Shown here: one piece after another, positions 55,999 to 64,000 of the stretch | Position numbering within the stretch: the stretch's first letter is position 1 | Layout of the letters: every line of letters begins with the position of its first letter | DNA from: Microbacterium sp. CSI-V | Lineage (GTDB): Bacteria; Actinomycetota; Actinomycetes; Actinomycetales; Microbacteriaceae | Reading direction: 5' to 3' | Assembly: GCF_001984105.1 (NCBI RefSeq) | Contig: NZ_MTQM01000009.1 | Location: 868,001 to 932,000 of the forward strand | Length of the DNA: 64,000 bases | Made by a program: the position numbers and the translations under genes | Notes under the pieces: generated by a model | What the model was told of the DNA's origin: nothing | Seen by the model: the letters and a program-made list of their open reading frames with translations, nothing else | Databases searched by the model: none

Positions 55999-57045
55999 AT
56001 GGACGAGACGGTCACGCCCGAGGCGGCCCCGCGGCTGCGCCGCCCCGACCTCCAACCGCTGCGGCCGGAACCCGACGAGGCGTTGGACGCCACGTCGTTC
56101 GCCCGCCTCACCGAGCGCATCGTCGCGTCGATGTCACGGGTCATCGACGGGAAGCCCGACGCGGTCCGCGCCGCCCTGATCGCCCTCCTCGCCGAGGGAC
56201 ACCTCCTCATCGAGGACGTCCCCGGTGTCGGCAAGACCATGCTCGCGCGGGCCCTGGCCGCCACCATCGACGCCGACGTGCGCCGCATCCAGTTCACGCC
56301 CGACCTCCTGCCCGGCGACATCACCGGCGTCTCGGTCTTCAACCCCGTCGAGCGGCGTTTCGACTTCACTCCGGGCGCGGTGTTCGCGCACATCGTCATC
56401 GCCGACGAGATCAACCGCTCGTCACCCAAGACGCAGTCCTCGCTCCTGGAGGCGATGGAGGAACGGCAGGTCACGGTCGACGGGCGCACGCACGTTCTGC
56501 CCTCCCCCTTCCTCGTCGTGGCCACCCAGAACCCGCTCGAGATGGAGGGCACGTACGCCCTCCCCGAGGCGCAGCGCGACCGCTTCCTGCTGCGGATCTC
56601 GATGGGGTACCCGGATGCCGCAGCCGAGACGCTCATGCTGCGCCAGCGCGACACCGTCAACCCGCTCGACGCGCTGACCCCCGTCGTCTCGGCTCGGCAG
56701 GTCACCGCGATGATCGCCTGGGCGCGCGGCGTGCACGTGGCCCCCGCGCTCGAGGAGTACGCCGTGGCCCTGGCCCAGGCCACCCGCAGCCACCCCGACA
56801 TCCGCCTGGGGGCCAGCCCGCGGGCGACCCTGCAGCTGGTCCGCGCGGCGAAGGTGCGGGCGGCGCTCGACGGCCGCGCGTACGTCATCCCGGACGATCT
56901 CACCGCACTCCTCGGCCCGGTCTTCGCGCACCGCGTCATCGCCAACCGCTCGGCCGCCGGCGGGCGTGCGGGCGCGGTGGTCGTGGCCGACGCGCTCGAG
57001 CGGATCGCCGCGAGCGTGCGCGTGCCGCTGGCTCAGCGGGCGTGA
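55999..57045 (+). CDS. MoxR-family AAA+ ATPase
   Basis: 348 residues. Walker A EDVPGVGKTMLARALA (about 73-88), Walker B IVIADEINRSSPKTQSSLLEAMEERQ-type segment (split by the conserved NR), sensor ATQNPLEMEGTYALPEAQ and the C-terminal lid RLGASPRATLQLVRAAK. MoxR ATPases act as chaperones for assembly or activation of VWA/DUF58 proteins. First gene of a three-gene unit with DUF58 and transglutaminase genes, which is a widely conserved order in actinobacteria. Confidence 0.94.
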   Translation: MDETVTPEAAPRLRRPDLQPLRPEPDEALDATSFARLTERIVASMSRVIDGKPDAVRAALIALLAEGHLLIEDVPGVGKTMLARALAATIDADVRRIQFTPDLLPGDITGVSVFNPVERRFDFTPGAVFAHIVIADEINRSSPKTQSSLLEAMEERQVTVDGRTHVLPSPFLVVATQNPLEMEGTYALPEAQRDRFLLRISMGYPDAAAETLMLRQRDTVNPLDALTPVVSARQVTAMIAWARGVHVAPALEEYAVALAQATRSHPDIRLGASPRATLQLVRAAKVRAALDGRAYVIPDDLTALLGPVFAHRVIANRSAAGGRAGAVVVADALERIAASVRVPLAQRA

Positions 57046-57052
57046 GCACGCC

Positions 57053-58300
57053 GTGAGGGAGCGCTGGCCGCTGACCCTGCGGGGAACCGGTGCCCTCGCC
57101 CTCGCCGTGATCGCGCTGTTCGTCGCGCAGCGTGCGGCGATCCCCGAACTGCTGTACTTCGGCGTGCTCATGCTCACGCTCGTGCTGTGCGCGGCGGCCA
57201 GCGCTCTGGTGGTCCGCGCGACCGGCGAGGTCGTCCGGTCCGCCGCGCCCGAGGTGGTCGAGGTGGGCGGGCTCGCCGAGGTGCAGTTGTCGGTCCGGGT
57301 GAGCACCGCGCTTCCGACGCTCCCGGGGCGATGGTCGGACGCTCTGCCCGCGGGCCTGGACGGCCGAGCGGACGGCGCGTTCCCCGCCAGCGCGTCGACC
57401 CTGCGGCGCACGGGAGCTTCCGTGCGGCTCCGCTACGAAGTGCGCGGTGCGGTGCGCGGCATCCATCCGGTCGGTCCGCTGCGGGTGTCGACGACGGATC
57501 CGTTCGGGCTGATCCGCCGGCGCTTCGCCGTCGGCGCGGCGAGCGCCGTGACCGTCGCCCCCACGATCGTCGAGCTCGCGCCGCTGCCCTCCTCGACCGG
57601 GGAGGCCGGCGGGACGCGGCAGAGTTCGGCCCTGCAGCTCGGTCAGGGGGCGGACAACCTCGTGGCGCGCCCCTACGCCCCGGGCGATTCGATGCGGCGC
57701 ATCCACTGGCGGGCGACGGCCCACCGCGACACCCTCATGGTGCGCCAGGAGGAACAGGAATCGAGCCCCGCCGCGACGGTCGTCCTCGATCGCGCGCTGT
57801 CGCGCTGGTCGCCCGCGGCCGCCGAGGGGCCGGGCCGGGACCGCGCGTTCGAGACCGCGGTCTCGGTGTGCGTCTCGGCGGTGGCGCGACTCGTGCACGA
57901 GGGCTACACGGTCGACGTGATCGACAGCGACGGCGAACTCCTGGCCGACCCCGTCGACGGCGGAGAGGATGCCGAGGCCCGCGGCCTCGCGGCCTCGTTC
58001 GCGACCCTGCGCGCCCGCCCGGACGGCCCGTCACGTCGCATCGTGCCCGCCTCGGCGTCCGCACTGGTCGGCCCGGTCGTCGTCGTCACCGGGCGGTTGG
58101 ACCCGGACGATCTCCTGGCCCTGCGAGCCGCGGCCCCGCGCTCCCCGCTCGCGGTGCTGCTCACCGTGGCGGACGACGACGCCGCCCGCAACGTCCGCTC
58201 CGCGACCGGCTGGCACGCCACGGCGCTCGCGCCCGGCGGCGATGTCGCCCGGGCATGGGACGATGCCACGCGACCGGAGGACGCCCGTGTCGGCGCCTGA
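57053..58300 (+). CDS. DUF58 membrane-associated protein
   Basis: 415 residues from GTG 57053, seven bases after the moxR stop. Two membrane segments near the N-terminus (about 10-30 and 34-52), an intermediate beta region, then the DUF58 signature RPYAPGDSMRRIHWRATAHRDTLMVR (about 203-228), followed by a VWA-like domain (AATVVLDRALSRW). Usually found between MoxR and a TgpA-type transglutaminase; function in envelope biogenesis is suspected but not defined. Its last 14 bases overlap the following gene. Confidence 0.9.
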   Translation: MRERWPLTLRGTGALALAVIALFVAQRAAIPELLYFGVLMLTLVLCAAASALVVRATGEVVRSAAPEVVEVGGLAEVQLSVRVSTALPTLPGRWSDALPAGLDGRADGAFPASASTLRRTGASVRLRYEVRGAVRGIHPVGPLRVSTTDPFGLIRRRFAVGAASAVTVAPTIVELAPLPSSTGEAGGTRQSSALQLGQGADNLVARPYAPGDSMRRIHWRATAHRDTLMVRQEEQESSPAATVVLDRALSRWSPAAAEGPGRDRAFETAVSVCVSAVARLVHEGYTVDVIDSDGELLADPVDGGEDAEARGLAASFATLRARPDGPSRRIVPASASALVGPVVVVTGRLDPDDLLALRAAAPRSPLAVLLTVADDDAARNVRSATGWHATALAPGGDVARAWDDATRPEDARVGA

Positions 58301-60593
58301 GGTCAGCGGCCGGACGGTGCGGCGGCGCCGCGACCTCGCCCTCCTGTCGCTCGGCGTGTTCGCCGGTATCGCCGCCGCCCTGCTGCCCGTCTTCTCCGTC
58401 ATCGCGCCGGGCGCCTGGACGATCGGCGCCCTCGCCGGGGCCGCCGTGATGCTCCTGTGCGGACTCGCCGTGCGGTTCTCACGGGCGCCCGCGCTCGTGG
58501 CCACCGTCGTCGAACTCGTCGTCGGCGTCGTGTTCCTCACCGCGATCTTCGGCCGCTCCACGGCGCTGCTCGGGGTGATCCCGACGCCGGCGACCCTCGC
58601 CTCGGTCTCGACGCTGTTCGCCGGGGCGTCGGAGGAGATCCGCCTGGGCATCGCCCCGGTGGTGCCGGCCGCGGGCCTCGCGTTCGTCCTCGTCGCGGCG
58701 GTGACCGGTCTCGCCGTCGTCCTCGATCACGTGGTCCTGACGGCGCGGATGCCCCTTCTGGCCGGGGTCGGACTCGTGGCGGTCTCTCTCATCCCGACGA
58801 TCGCCATCCCCGCCGACGTCAACGTGCCCGCCGTGCTCGCCCTGGCCGCCACCGTGCTGTTCCTGCTGCGCATGGACGTGCGCTCGCGCACGCGCGCCGC
58901 GGCCCCCGCGCGCCGGCTCGGTTCCCGCGTGTGGGGGGCGTCGGCGACCGCGATCGGCATCGCCGCGGTGTCGGTGCTCGTGACACTCGTGGCCGTGCCG
59001 TTCCTCCCCCAGCCCGCGCTGCGCTTCGCTTCGGGCACGGGCGCGGGTTTCGGCACCACGATCAATCCCAACCTCGAGCTCGGCAACGACCTGCGTCAAC
59101 CGCGCGACATCGACGTGCTGACGCTCACCACGACGGGAACCTCCGCGCCGTACCTCCGCGCGGTGACGCTGTCGCAGTTCGACGGGGCGGTGTGGCAGCC
59201 CGACTCGGGCGAGACCGTCACCGTGCCCGACGGAGACGCCCCGGTGTTCGATCCCGTGCAGGTCGACGGCGACATCGAGGTCGCCGACTGGACGACGACC
59301 GTCCAGGTCGGCGAACTCGACAGCCCGTGGCTCCCTGTGCCCTACCCGGCCTCAAGCGTGACCGGCCTCGAGGGCGAGTGGCTGGGGATGCCGGCCAACC
59401 GCACGATCGTGTCGCGTTCGGGTTCGTCGCGGAACCAGGACTACCAGGTTCAGGCGCTCGTTCCGCGGCCCACGCTCGAGCAGATCCGGTCGCGCGCGGT
59501 CGGCGGGGACGAGCTCGGCGACACCGTGCGCGCCCTCCCCGCCGATGTCCCGGCGATCATCGGCGACACGGCGCGCTCGGTCACGGCCGGGGCGCAGTCG
59601 CCCTACGACGCGCTCATCGCCCTGCAGTCGTGGTTCCGCAGCAGCCAGTTCCGGTACTCGCTGGACGCCCCCGTCGAGGCCGGATTCGACGGAGCGGGCC
59701 TGGATGCCGTTGCACAGTTCCTGCAGGCGCGCACCGGTTATTGCGTGCACTTCGCCTCCGCGTTCGCCGTCATGGCGCGCACCCTCGGCATGCCCTCGCG
59801 CATCGTCGTCGGATACCTCCCCGGCACCCGGTCGGGGTCGGTCGAGCAGACGGGCAGCGTCGAGTACACGGTCACCTCCAGCCAGCTGCACGCCTGGCCC
59901 GAGGTGTACTTCCGCGGTATCGGGTGGGTGCCGTTCGAACCCACCAACAGCCTCGGAGTCCCGACGAACTTCGCCTCCGGGAGCACCGGTGGCCAGTCGG
60001 GGTCGGCGACCACCCCCGAGCAGCAGGATGCCGCCACCCCGGGTGCGACCCGCTCCGACGCCCCGCAGCTCGGCGACCAGGACGGCACCGGATCGTCGGC
60101 TGCGGGTTCGAGCACCTCGGCCGTCCAGAACCCGACGGGCCCGGTGCTCGCCGTGGGCGGAGTGGTGCTGCTCCTCCTGCTCGCGACCCCGGGGGCGATC
60201 CGGGCCTGGCGGCGACGCTCGCGTGCGACGCTCATCCGCGGGGGTGACCCCGTGGCCGCGTGGGCCGAGATCCGCGCGGATGCGGTGGACCTCGGCATCC
60301 GTGCCCCCGATGCCGAGTCGCCGCGGGCGTTCGCCGCGCGGCTCGTCGAGGAGCACGGCGTGGATGCCGACGACATCGGGCTCGTGCGCGACGCGCTGGA
60401 GCGCGCGGTGTACGCCGAGGACGGCGTGGATCCCGCGCGGGGGCCGGCGCTGGCCGACACGGTGGCGCGGATCCGCGCACGGCTCCGTGCCGGTGCGAGC
60501 GCGACCGGCCGCGTGTGGGCGCTCGTGCTCCCCCGCTCGCTGCTGCTGCGCGGTGAGCCCGCACCGGTCGAGGCGCCCGACCCGGTCCGCTGA
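58287..60593 (+). CDS. TgpA-like membrane transglutaminase with DUF4129 tail
   Basis: 768 residues from GTG 58287, preceded by GGAGG at seven bases and overlapping DUF58 by 14 nt. N-terminal DUF3488-like block with about six membrane segments, extracellular transglutaminase-like domain with Cys486 in RTGYCVHFASAFAVMART and His535 in QLHAWPEVYF, a Ser/Thr/Gln linker, a further membrane segment, and a cytoplasmic DUF4129 (about 640-720). The VPFEPT motif after the His is typical. A wall-modifying or protease-like activity is suspected for this family. Confidence 0.93.
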   Translation: MSAPEVSGRTVRRRRDLALLSLGVFAGIAAALLPVFSVIAPGAWTIGALAGAAVMLLCGLAVRFSRAPALVATVVELVVGVVFLTAIFGRSTALLGVIPTPATLASVSTLFAGASEEIRLGIAPVVPAAGLAFVLVAAVTGLAVVLDHVVLTARMPLLAGVGLVAVSLIPTIAIPADVNVPAVLALAATVLFLLRMDVRSRTRAAAPARRLGSRVWGASATAIGIAAVSVLVTLVAVPFLPQPALRFASGTGAGFGTTINPNLELGNDLRQPRDIDVLTLTTTGTSAPYLRAVTLSQFDGAVWQPDSGETVTVPDGDAPVFDPVQVDGDIEVADWTTTVQVGELDSPWLPVPYPASSVTGLEGEWLGMPANRTIVSRSGSSRNQDYQVQALVPRPTLEQIRSRAVGGDELGDTVRALPADVPAIIGDTARSVTAGAQSPYDALIALQSWFRSSQFRYSLDAPVEAGFDGAGLDAVAQFLQARTGYCVHFASAFAVMARTLGMPSRIVVGYLPGTRSGSVEQTGSVEYTVTSSQLHAWPEVYFRGIGWVPFEPTNSLGVPTNFASGSTGGQSGSATTPEQQDAATPGATRSDAPQLGDQDGTGSSAAGSSTSAVQNPTGPVLAVGGVVLLLLLATPGAIRAWRRRSRATLIRGGDPVAAWAEIRADAVDLGIRAPDAESPRAFAARLVEEHGVDADDIGLVRDALERAVYAEDGVDPARGPALADTVARIRARLRAGASATGRVWALVLPRSLLLRGEPAPVEAPDPVR

Positions 60594-60606
60594 CGCGGAG
60601 TCGCGC

Positions 60607-60966
60607 TCAGAGAACGCCGGCGCCCACCCTGAGCGTCACATAGGCGGCGACGGTGAGGATCGCGGAAACAACGATTCCGACCCCGAGCACGGGCCATGGG
60701 CTGCGACCCCACGCGAGTGGTCGCGCGATCGCCAGGGCGGTGGTGATGAGCCACGCCACGAGGAGCACGGGCTGCACCCCGTTGACGGCCACATCCGTGA
60801 GAACGAAATCGCAGGAACGCTCCGATCCACATCCTGCGACCATCAGCCCGTTCAGCTGAACGAACGTCCACGCCGCCACCGAAGCCAGGAGATGCAGAAC
60901 TACGCCTGGCAGAACCCCGAGGGCTCGCCCGAGCCGCTGCCGTCGACGTGCGACAAGGATACTCAC
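60607..60966 (-). CDS. Small membrane protein with about three TM segments
   Basis: 119 residues from GTG 60966. Hydrophobic segments at about 17-38, 60-80 and 90-115; the loop between the first two carries CGSERSCD, two cysteines that could form an external disulfide. No family recognised. Downstream of the toxin gene (23 bases) on the same strand and possibly on the same transcript. Confidence 0.6.
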   Translation of the reverse strand: MSILVARRRQRLGRALGVLPGVVLHLLASVAAWTFVQLNGLMVAGCGSERSCDFVLTDVAVNGVQPVLLVAWLITTALAIARPLAWGRSPWPVLGVGIVVSAILTVAAYVTLRVGAGVL

Positions 60967-60989
60967 GTGAGGTCGACCCCCGTTCCTCT

Positions 60990-61262
60990 TCAGCGGTGGT
61001 AGGCGTCGCGGCGATGTACGACCGAGACGACCTCGATGACCAACCGTTCGTCGACGATCCGGTACAGCACGCGGTACTCTCCGCGGCGCGCCGAGTACAG
61101 CGGGGCGAGGGGCTCGCGAAGCGGCTTGCCCACTCGGCGAGGGTTCTCTCGGAGCGCGCCGAGGATGAACTCGAACGCGGCGGCCGCGATCTTCTCGGGA
61201 AGATCGTGCGCGAGCGCGCGACGTGCCGACCGAGTGAAGACGACCTCGTAGCCGTCGGTCAT
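60990..61262 (-). CDS. RelE/ParE-family toxin
   Basis: 90 residues. RelE fold features: YEVVFTRSARRALAHDLPEKI, PLYSARRGEYRVLYRIVDERLVIEVVSVVHRRDAY. The C-terminal R-R-x-x-Y and the basic residues R61 and R65 match mRNA-cleaving RelE rather than gyrase-targeting ParE, though this is only by motif. ATG 61262 overlaps the antitoxin stop (ATGA), the standard order of antitoxin then toxin. Confidence 0.9.
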   Translation of the reverse strand: MTDGYEVVFTRSARRALAHDLPEKIAAAAFEFILGALRENPRRVGKPLREPLAPLYSARRGEYRVLYRIVDERLVIEVVSVVHRRDAYHR

Positions 61263-61543
61263 GCCGTGGTGCGACCACGCGCGGCCATCGCCGCGCGCAC
61301 CTCGTCGGCGGAGAACATCTCGCCCGCCTCGAGGTCGGCAAGCCCTCGCCGGATCGCATCGACCTCGTCCGGACGGCTCAAGACGTCGACCGTTTCGAGC
61401 AGCGAGTCGTAGTCGTCTGCGCTCAGCAGAACCGCCGCACGATCACCGTTCCTCGTCACTTCGAAACGCTCGTGGGTTGATACCGCCGACTCGACCAGCT
61501 TCGAGAGATTGGCCCGTGCGTCGGCCAGCGAGAGGGTCGTCAT
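61259..61543 (-). CDS. Phd/YefM-type antitoxin
   Basis: 94 residues. Starts MTTLSLADARANLSKLVESAVSTHERFEVTRNGDRAAVLLSADDYDSL, the DNA-binding Phd/YefM domain, followed by an acidic C-terminal tail that would neutralise the toxin (EVDAIRRGLADLEAGE). Promoter TATAAT lies seven bases before the ATG, so the mRNA is probably leaderless. Autoregulation by the antitoxin and toxin-antitoxin complex is expected from the family. Confidence 0.9.
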   Translation of the reverse strand: MTTLSLADARANLSKLVESAVSTHERFEVTRNGDRAAVLLSADDYDSLLETVDVLSRPDEVDAIRRGLADLEAGEMFSADEVRAAMAARGRTTA

Positions 61544-61550
61544 GTACAGA

Positions 61551-61556
61551 ATTATA
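61551..61556 (-). promoter_or_regulatory. Perfect -10 box of the toxin-antitoxin operon
   Basis: TATAAT on the minus strand, then TCTGTAC (7 bases) and the ATG of the antitoxin, so the predicted first transcribed base is the A of the start codon. The region upstream is shared with the terminator of the tRNA gene; no TTGACA at the right distance. Confidence 0.65.
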
Positions 61557-61583
61557 GCGCCCAGCGGTTCGACAGGGAACGAC

Positions 61584-61615
61584 GATGGGCCTCACCCGTC
61601 GGGGTGAGGCCCATC
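61584..61615 (-). terminator. Hairpin terminator of the tRNA-Ser gene
   Basis: Perfect 13-bp arms GATGGGCCTCACC (61584-61596) and GGTGAGGCCCATC (61603-61615) with a 6-base loop, two bases after the tRNA CCA end. Confidence 0.85.
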
Positions 61616-61617
61616 TC

Positions 61618-61709
61618 TGGCGGAAGTGACAGGATTTGAACCTGCGAGGCGAGTTACCCCGCCTACATGGATTCCAGCCATGCTCCTTAGGCCGCTCGGA
61701 CACACTTCC
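61618..61709 (-). tRNA. tRNA-Ser (anticodon GGA)
   Basis: 92 nt including an encoded CCA. Acceptor stem GGAAGTG/CACTTCC, D arm CCGAGCGG, anticodon arm ATGG-CTGGAAT-CCAT with GGA, a long variable arm (GGCGGGGTAACTCGCC), and T arm CAGG-TTCAAAT-CCTG. The long variable arm and GGA are diagnostic of tRNA-Ser. Confidence 0.96.
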
Positions 61710-61720
61710 AACAGACGATC

Positions 61721-62689
61721 TTACACGGCGGCGACACCGTCCCCCGCCGCGGGCGATGACTCCCCGTCGAGCAGCGCGCGCGGGACCCGGTGCAGGGTGA
61801 CCGCCCCGATCGCGTCGAACGGGTGCAGCGGGTCGGGGTCGACGGCGCCGGTGGGGCCGCCGAGCTCGGAGTCGGCGAGCGCGCTCATCACGGTGTAGGC
61901 GTCCATGGCATCCCACCCCCGCTCGACGAAGGCGTCGAACGCGTCCTCGTAGCCGCGGCGCACGCTCTCCTGCACGGTCGAGCCGAGGCCGACGAAGATC
62001 CACTCGTCGGCGGTCGCGATGCGGGGTGCCCGCAGCGACAGACCCGGAACCACGTCGATCGAGACGACCACCGTGCCCTCGGCCTCGATCGCGACGAACG
62101 AGGACTCCCCGCGCGCCATGATCGCGTGCACGTCGCCGATCGCGAGCAGCGCACCCTCGACCTCGACGGGGAGGTACACCGTGGCGCCGGGGGCGATGTC
62201 GGTGACGTCCATGTTGCCGCCGATCGAATGCGCGGGCATGACGGTGCTGGCCACCCCCGACGCCGGCGCGGTGCCGATGCAGCCGACCATCGGCCGGGGC
62301 GCGACCGTCACGGCATCCGTGAGGTGTACGCCGTCGGCGTCGATCGGGATGCGACGGGTGACGACCCGATCGGGCATGCGGTCGCGCAGGGCCCCGACAC
62401 CGGGCAGGCTCATCGCCCACCCGGTGTCGGTCAGCCGGATTTCGTGGATCGTCACCGCCAGGGCGTCGCCGGGCCGGGCTCCCTCGACGTACACGGGTCC
62501 GGTCACCGGGTTCAGTGGTGCCGAGAGCCGGCCCAGGTCGCCGTGCTCGTGGAGCTCGCGGTACACGGCGTCGTCGGTCTGGAACGCGATGCGCTCCCCC
62601 GTGCCGGGCGCGATCCGGAGGACCGGCGGCACATCGGCGCGGTGTCCGGGGCGGCCGTGCTCCTTGCCGAGGCGGTGCTCGATCGTCAT
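61721..62689 (-). CDS. Acetamidase/formamidase family protein
   Basis: 322 residues. Hydrolyses a short amide to ammonia and an acid. FmdA/AmdA features: PVTGPVYVEGARPGDALAVTIHEI, MVGCIGTAP, PAHSIGGNMDVTDIAPGATVYLPVEVEGALLAIGDVHA (split over these two turns), and SALADSELGG at the end. The GGNMD and GDVHA segments hold the metal/substrate residues. ATG 62689 overlaps the stop of the permease gene upstream (ATGA), so import and hydrolysis of an amide or of an amine precursor are coupled. Confidence 0.92.
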   Translation of the reverse strand: MTIEHRLGKEHGRPGHRADVPPVLRIAPGTGERIAFQTDDAVYRELHEHGDLGRLSAPLNPVTGPVYVEGARPGDALAVTIHEIRLTDTGWAMSLPGVGALRDRMPDRVVTRRIPIDADGVHLTDAVTVAPRPMVGCIGTAPASGVASTVMPAHSIGGNMDVTDIAPGATVYLPVEVEGALLAIGDVHAIMARGESSFVAIEAEGTVVVSIDVVPGLSLRAPRIATADEWIFVGLGSTVQESVRRGYEDAFDAFVERGWDAMDAYTVMSALADSELGGPTGAVDPDPLHPFDAIGAVTLHRVPRALLDGESSPAAGDGVAAV

Positions 62690-64000
62690 CGCGAAGCCAC
62701 CTCCGCGCCGCCCTCACCGGCGGTCGAGGCGGCGTGCTCGGGCGACGGAGCGGGCGTCATGCCGTACTTGCGGGCGAAGACGAGGTACACGACACCGCCG
62801 ACGACGAGCCACAGGATGCCGCCGACCTTCGCGGTGATGTCGGCGTTGAGCAGCACGTATCCGATGATCAGGAACCCGATCAGCGGCACGGCGAGGTGGA
62901 GCACGTAGTTCTTCGACTTCTTCTTGCCGAGGTAGTACGCCGCGACCGAGACGTGAAGGAGCATGAAGCCGAGGAGCGCGCCGAAGTTCACCAGCGACGA
63001 GATCACCGCGATCTGGCCCACGAAGAACAGCACGAGGACGAGCGAGATCGCGCTGACCGACAGGATCGCCGCCAGCGGCACCTGACGCGAGTTCACTCTC
63101 GACAGGAACGCCGGGAGGCGCCGGTCGCGGCTCATCGAGTACAGCAGACGCGAGGTCGCGGCCTGGGCTGCGACGGCGTTGGCGATGCCGACCGCGACGA
63201 CGTTGACGGCAAGGAACGCGGTCGCCCATCCCGAACCCGCGGCCTGGGCGACGAGGAGGAAGAAGGCGTTGTTCACGTCGTCGTCCGAGAACGCGATCGT
63301 GCCGGCGGCCAGGGCGCTGGCGAACCACGTCTGCGCGATGAAGAGCACCGCGACCACGAGCAGGGCGATGATCATCGCGCGACCGCCGGACTTGCGGTCG
63401 CCCGTGGACTCCTCGGCCATCGTCGAGATGCCGTCGAAGCCGAGGAAGCTCAGCACCGCGATCGAGAGCGCGGTGGCGATCAGCGCGGGGTTGACCTTCT
63501 CGGCATCCCACACCGGGGCGATCGTGAACTCGGCGCCCGGGATCGTCCCGGAGGAGAGCGCGACCATCGCGATGACGACGAAGATCACGACGAAGGCGAG
63601 CTGGATGCCGAGCATCACGCGGTTCGCGAGCTTGATCGAACCGATGCCGAGCACGTTGATGACGGTGTTGATGATCACGAACGAGACCGCCCAGATCCAC
63701 TGCGGGACGTCGGGGAAGATCCCGGCCATCGACGACGCCGCGAACACGTACAGCAGGGTCGGGACGAGCAGGTAGTCCAGCAGGATCGCCCACCCGGCGA
63801 AGAAGCCGACGGTGGGGTGGAGACCCCGGCCGACGTAGGAGAACACAGAGCCGGCGATCGGGAACGCCTTCGACATCTGGGCGTAGGCGAGGGCGGTAAA
63901 GATCATCGCCACGACACCGGTGATGTACACCAGCGGGACCATGCCGCTGGCGGCGTTGTAGACGACGCCGAAGATCGCCCACGGGGCGATCGGCACCATG
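62686..64000 (-). CDS. APC-family amino acid/amide permease, N-terminus beyond the window
   Basis: At least 437 residues, running out of the window at base 64000. Some 30-50 N-terminal residues, including part of TM1, are missing. Eleven or twelve hydrophobic segments; APC motifs FAGWAILLDYLLVPTLL, LGFDGISTMAEESTGDRKSGGRAM and RLLYSMSRDRRLPAFL. Coupled by ATGA overlap to the acetamidase/formamidase gene, so it most likely imports the amide substrate or a related compound. The frame is uninterrupted; the Met at 63997-63999 is not the true start. Confidence 0.88.
   Translation of the reverse strand, partial: MVPIAPWAIFGVVYNAASGMVPLVYITGVVAMIFTALAYAQMSKAFPIAGSVFSYVGRGLHPTVGFFAGWAILLDYLLVPTLLYVFAASSMAGIFPDVPQWIWAVSFVIINTVINVLGIGSIKLANRVMLGIQLAFVVIFVVIAMVALSSGTIPGAEFTIAPVWDAEKVNPALIATALSIAVLSFLGFDGISTMAEESTGDRKSGGRAMIIALLVVAVLFIAQTWFASALAAGTIAFSDDDVNNAFFLLVAQAAGSGWATAFLAVNVVAVGIANAVAAQAATSRLLYSMSRDRRLPAFLSRVNSRQVPLAAILSVSAISLVLVLFFVGQIAVISSLVNFGALLGFMLLHVSVAAYYLGKKKSKNYVLHLAVPLIGFLIIGYVLLNADITAKVGGILWLVVGGVVYLVFARKYGMTPAPSPEHAASTAGEGGAEVASR

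Overview
The window is about 70% G+C, uses many GTG starts joined by 1- or 4-nt start/stop overlaps, and is unusually rich in the heptamer GGATGCC/GGCATCC. Together with the gene content (aspartokinase with an internal beta-subunit start, Mqo, DasR-like amino-sugar regulation, MoxR-DUF58-transglutaminase cluster, Arthrobacter-type copper amine oxidase), this points to an actinobacterium of the family Microbacteriaceae, most likely Microbacterium. That is an inference from composition and families, not from a search. I see no insertion sequence, prophage, CRISPR array or plasmid function. No gene-free stretch exceeds 300 bases; the longest gaps (about 240-260 bases upstream of pstC, between recR and the gene before it, and upstream of dnaX) are described under promoter and repeat entries.

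Layout. 1-6.2 kb: malate:quinone oxidoreductase (5' part), aspartate-semialdehyde dehydrogenase, a DM13 protein, aspartokinase, divergent ThrE-type amino-acid exporter, and an LmeA-like lipid-binding protein. 6.2-24.2 kb, all on the minus strand, is the most unusual part: a phosphate-uptake locus in which pstC-pstA-pstS and pstB are separated by about 8.7 kb holding six surface-protein genes. These are a giant TM-anchored protein, a periplasmic-binding-fold protein, a WxL-like protein, a DUF916 protein, a shorter paralogue of its C-terminal half, and a sortase-fold protein without catalytic residues. pstB is followed by a PstS homologue fused to a WxL-like domain. A PASTA Ser/Thr kinase lies upstream. 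I read this as a cell-surface phosphate-binding assembly built on a WxL/DUF916 scaffold; it is the best candidate for an undescribed system.

24.4-27.9 kb: recR and dnaX. 28.1-31.4 kb: GH65 glycoside phosphorylase with a beta-phosphoglucomutase-like HAD enzyme. 31.5-36.4 kb: amino-sugar operon (EIIA, EIICB, NagB, NagA) divergent from a GntR/HutC regulator, with a perfect 16-bp dre-like palindrome between them. 36.4-39.8 kb: pta-ackA, which could handle the acetate released by NagA. 39.9-40.7 kb: NudK-type hydrolase and the SRP RNA gene (ffs). 40.7-47.1 kb: IclR regulator, two divergent APC permeases, TPQ copper amine oxidase and a small membrane protein, i.e. an amine uptake and oxidation cassette. 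47.2-55.8 kb: GH38 alpha-mannosidase, sugar ABC transporter, ROK repressor and ROK kinase. 56.0-60.6 kb: MoxR, DUF58 and transglutaminase. 60.6-64.0 kb: small membrane protein, RelBE/Phd-type toxin-antitoxin pair, tRNA-Ser(GGA), acetamidase/formamidase and an APC permease cut by the window end.
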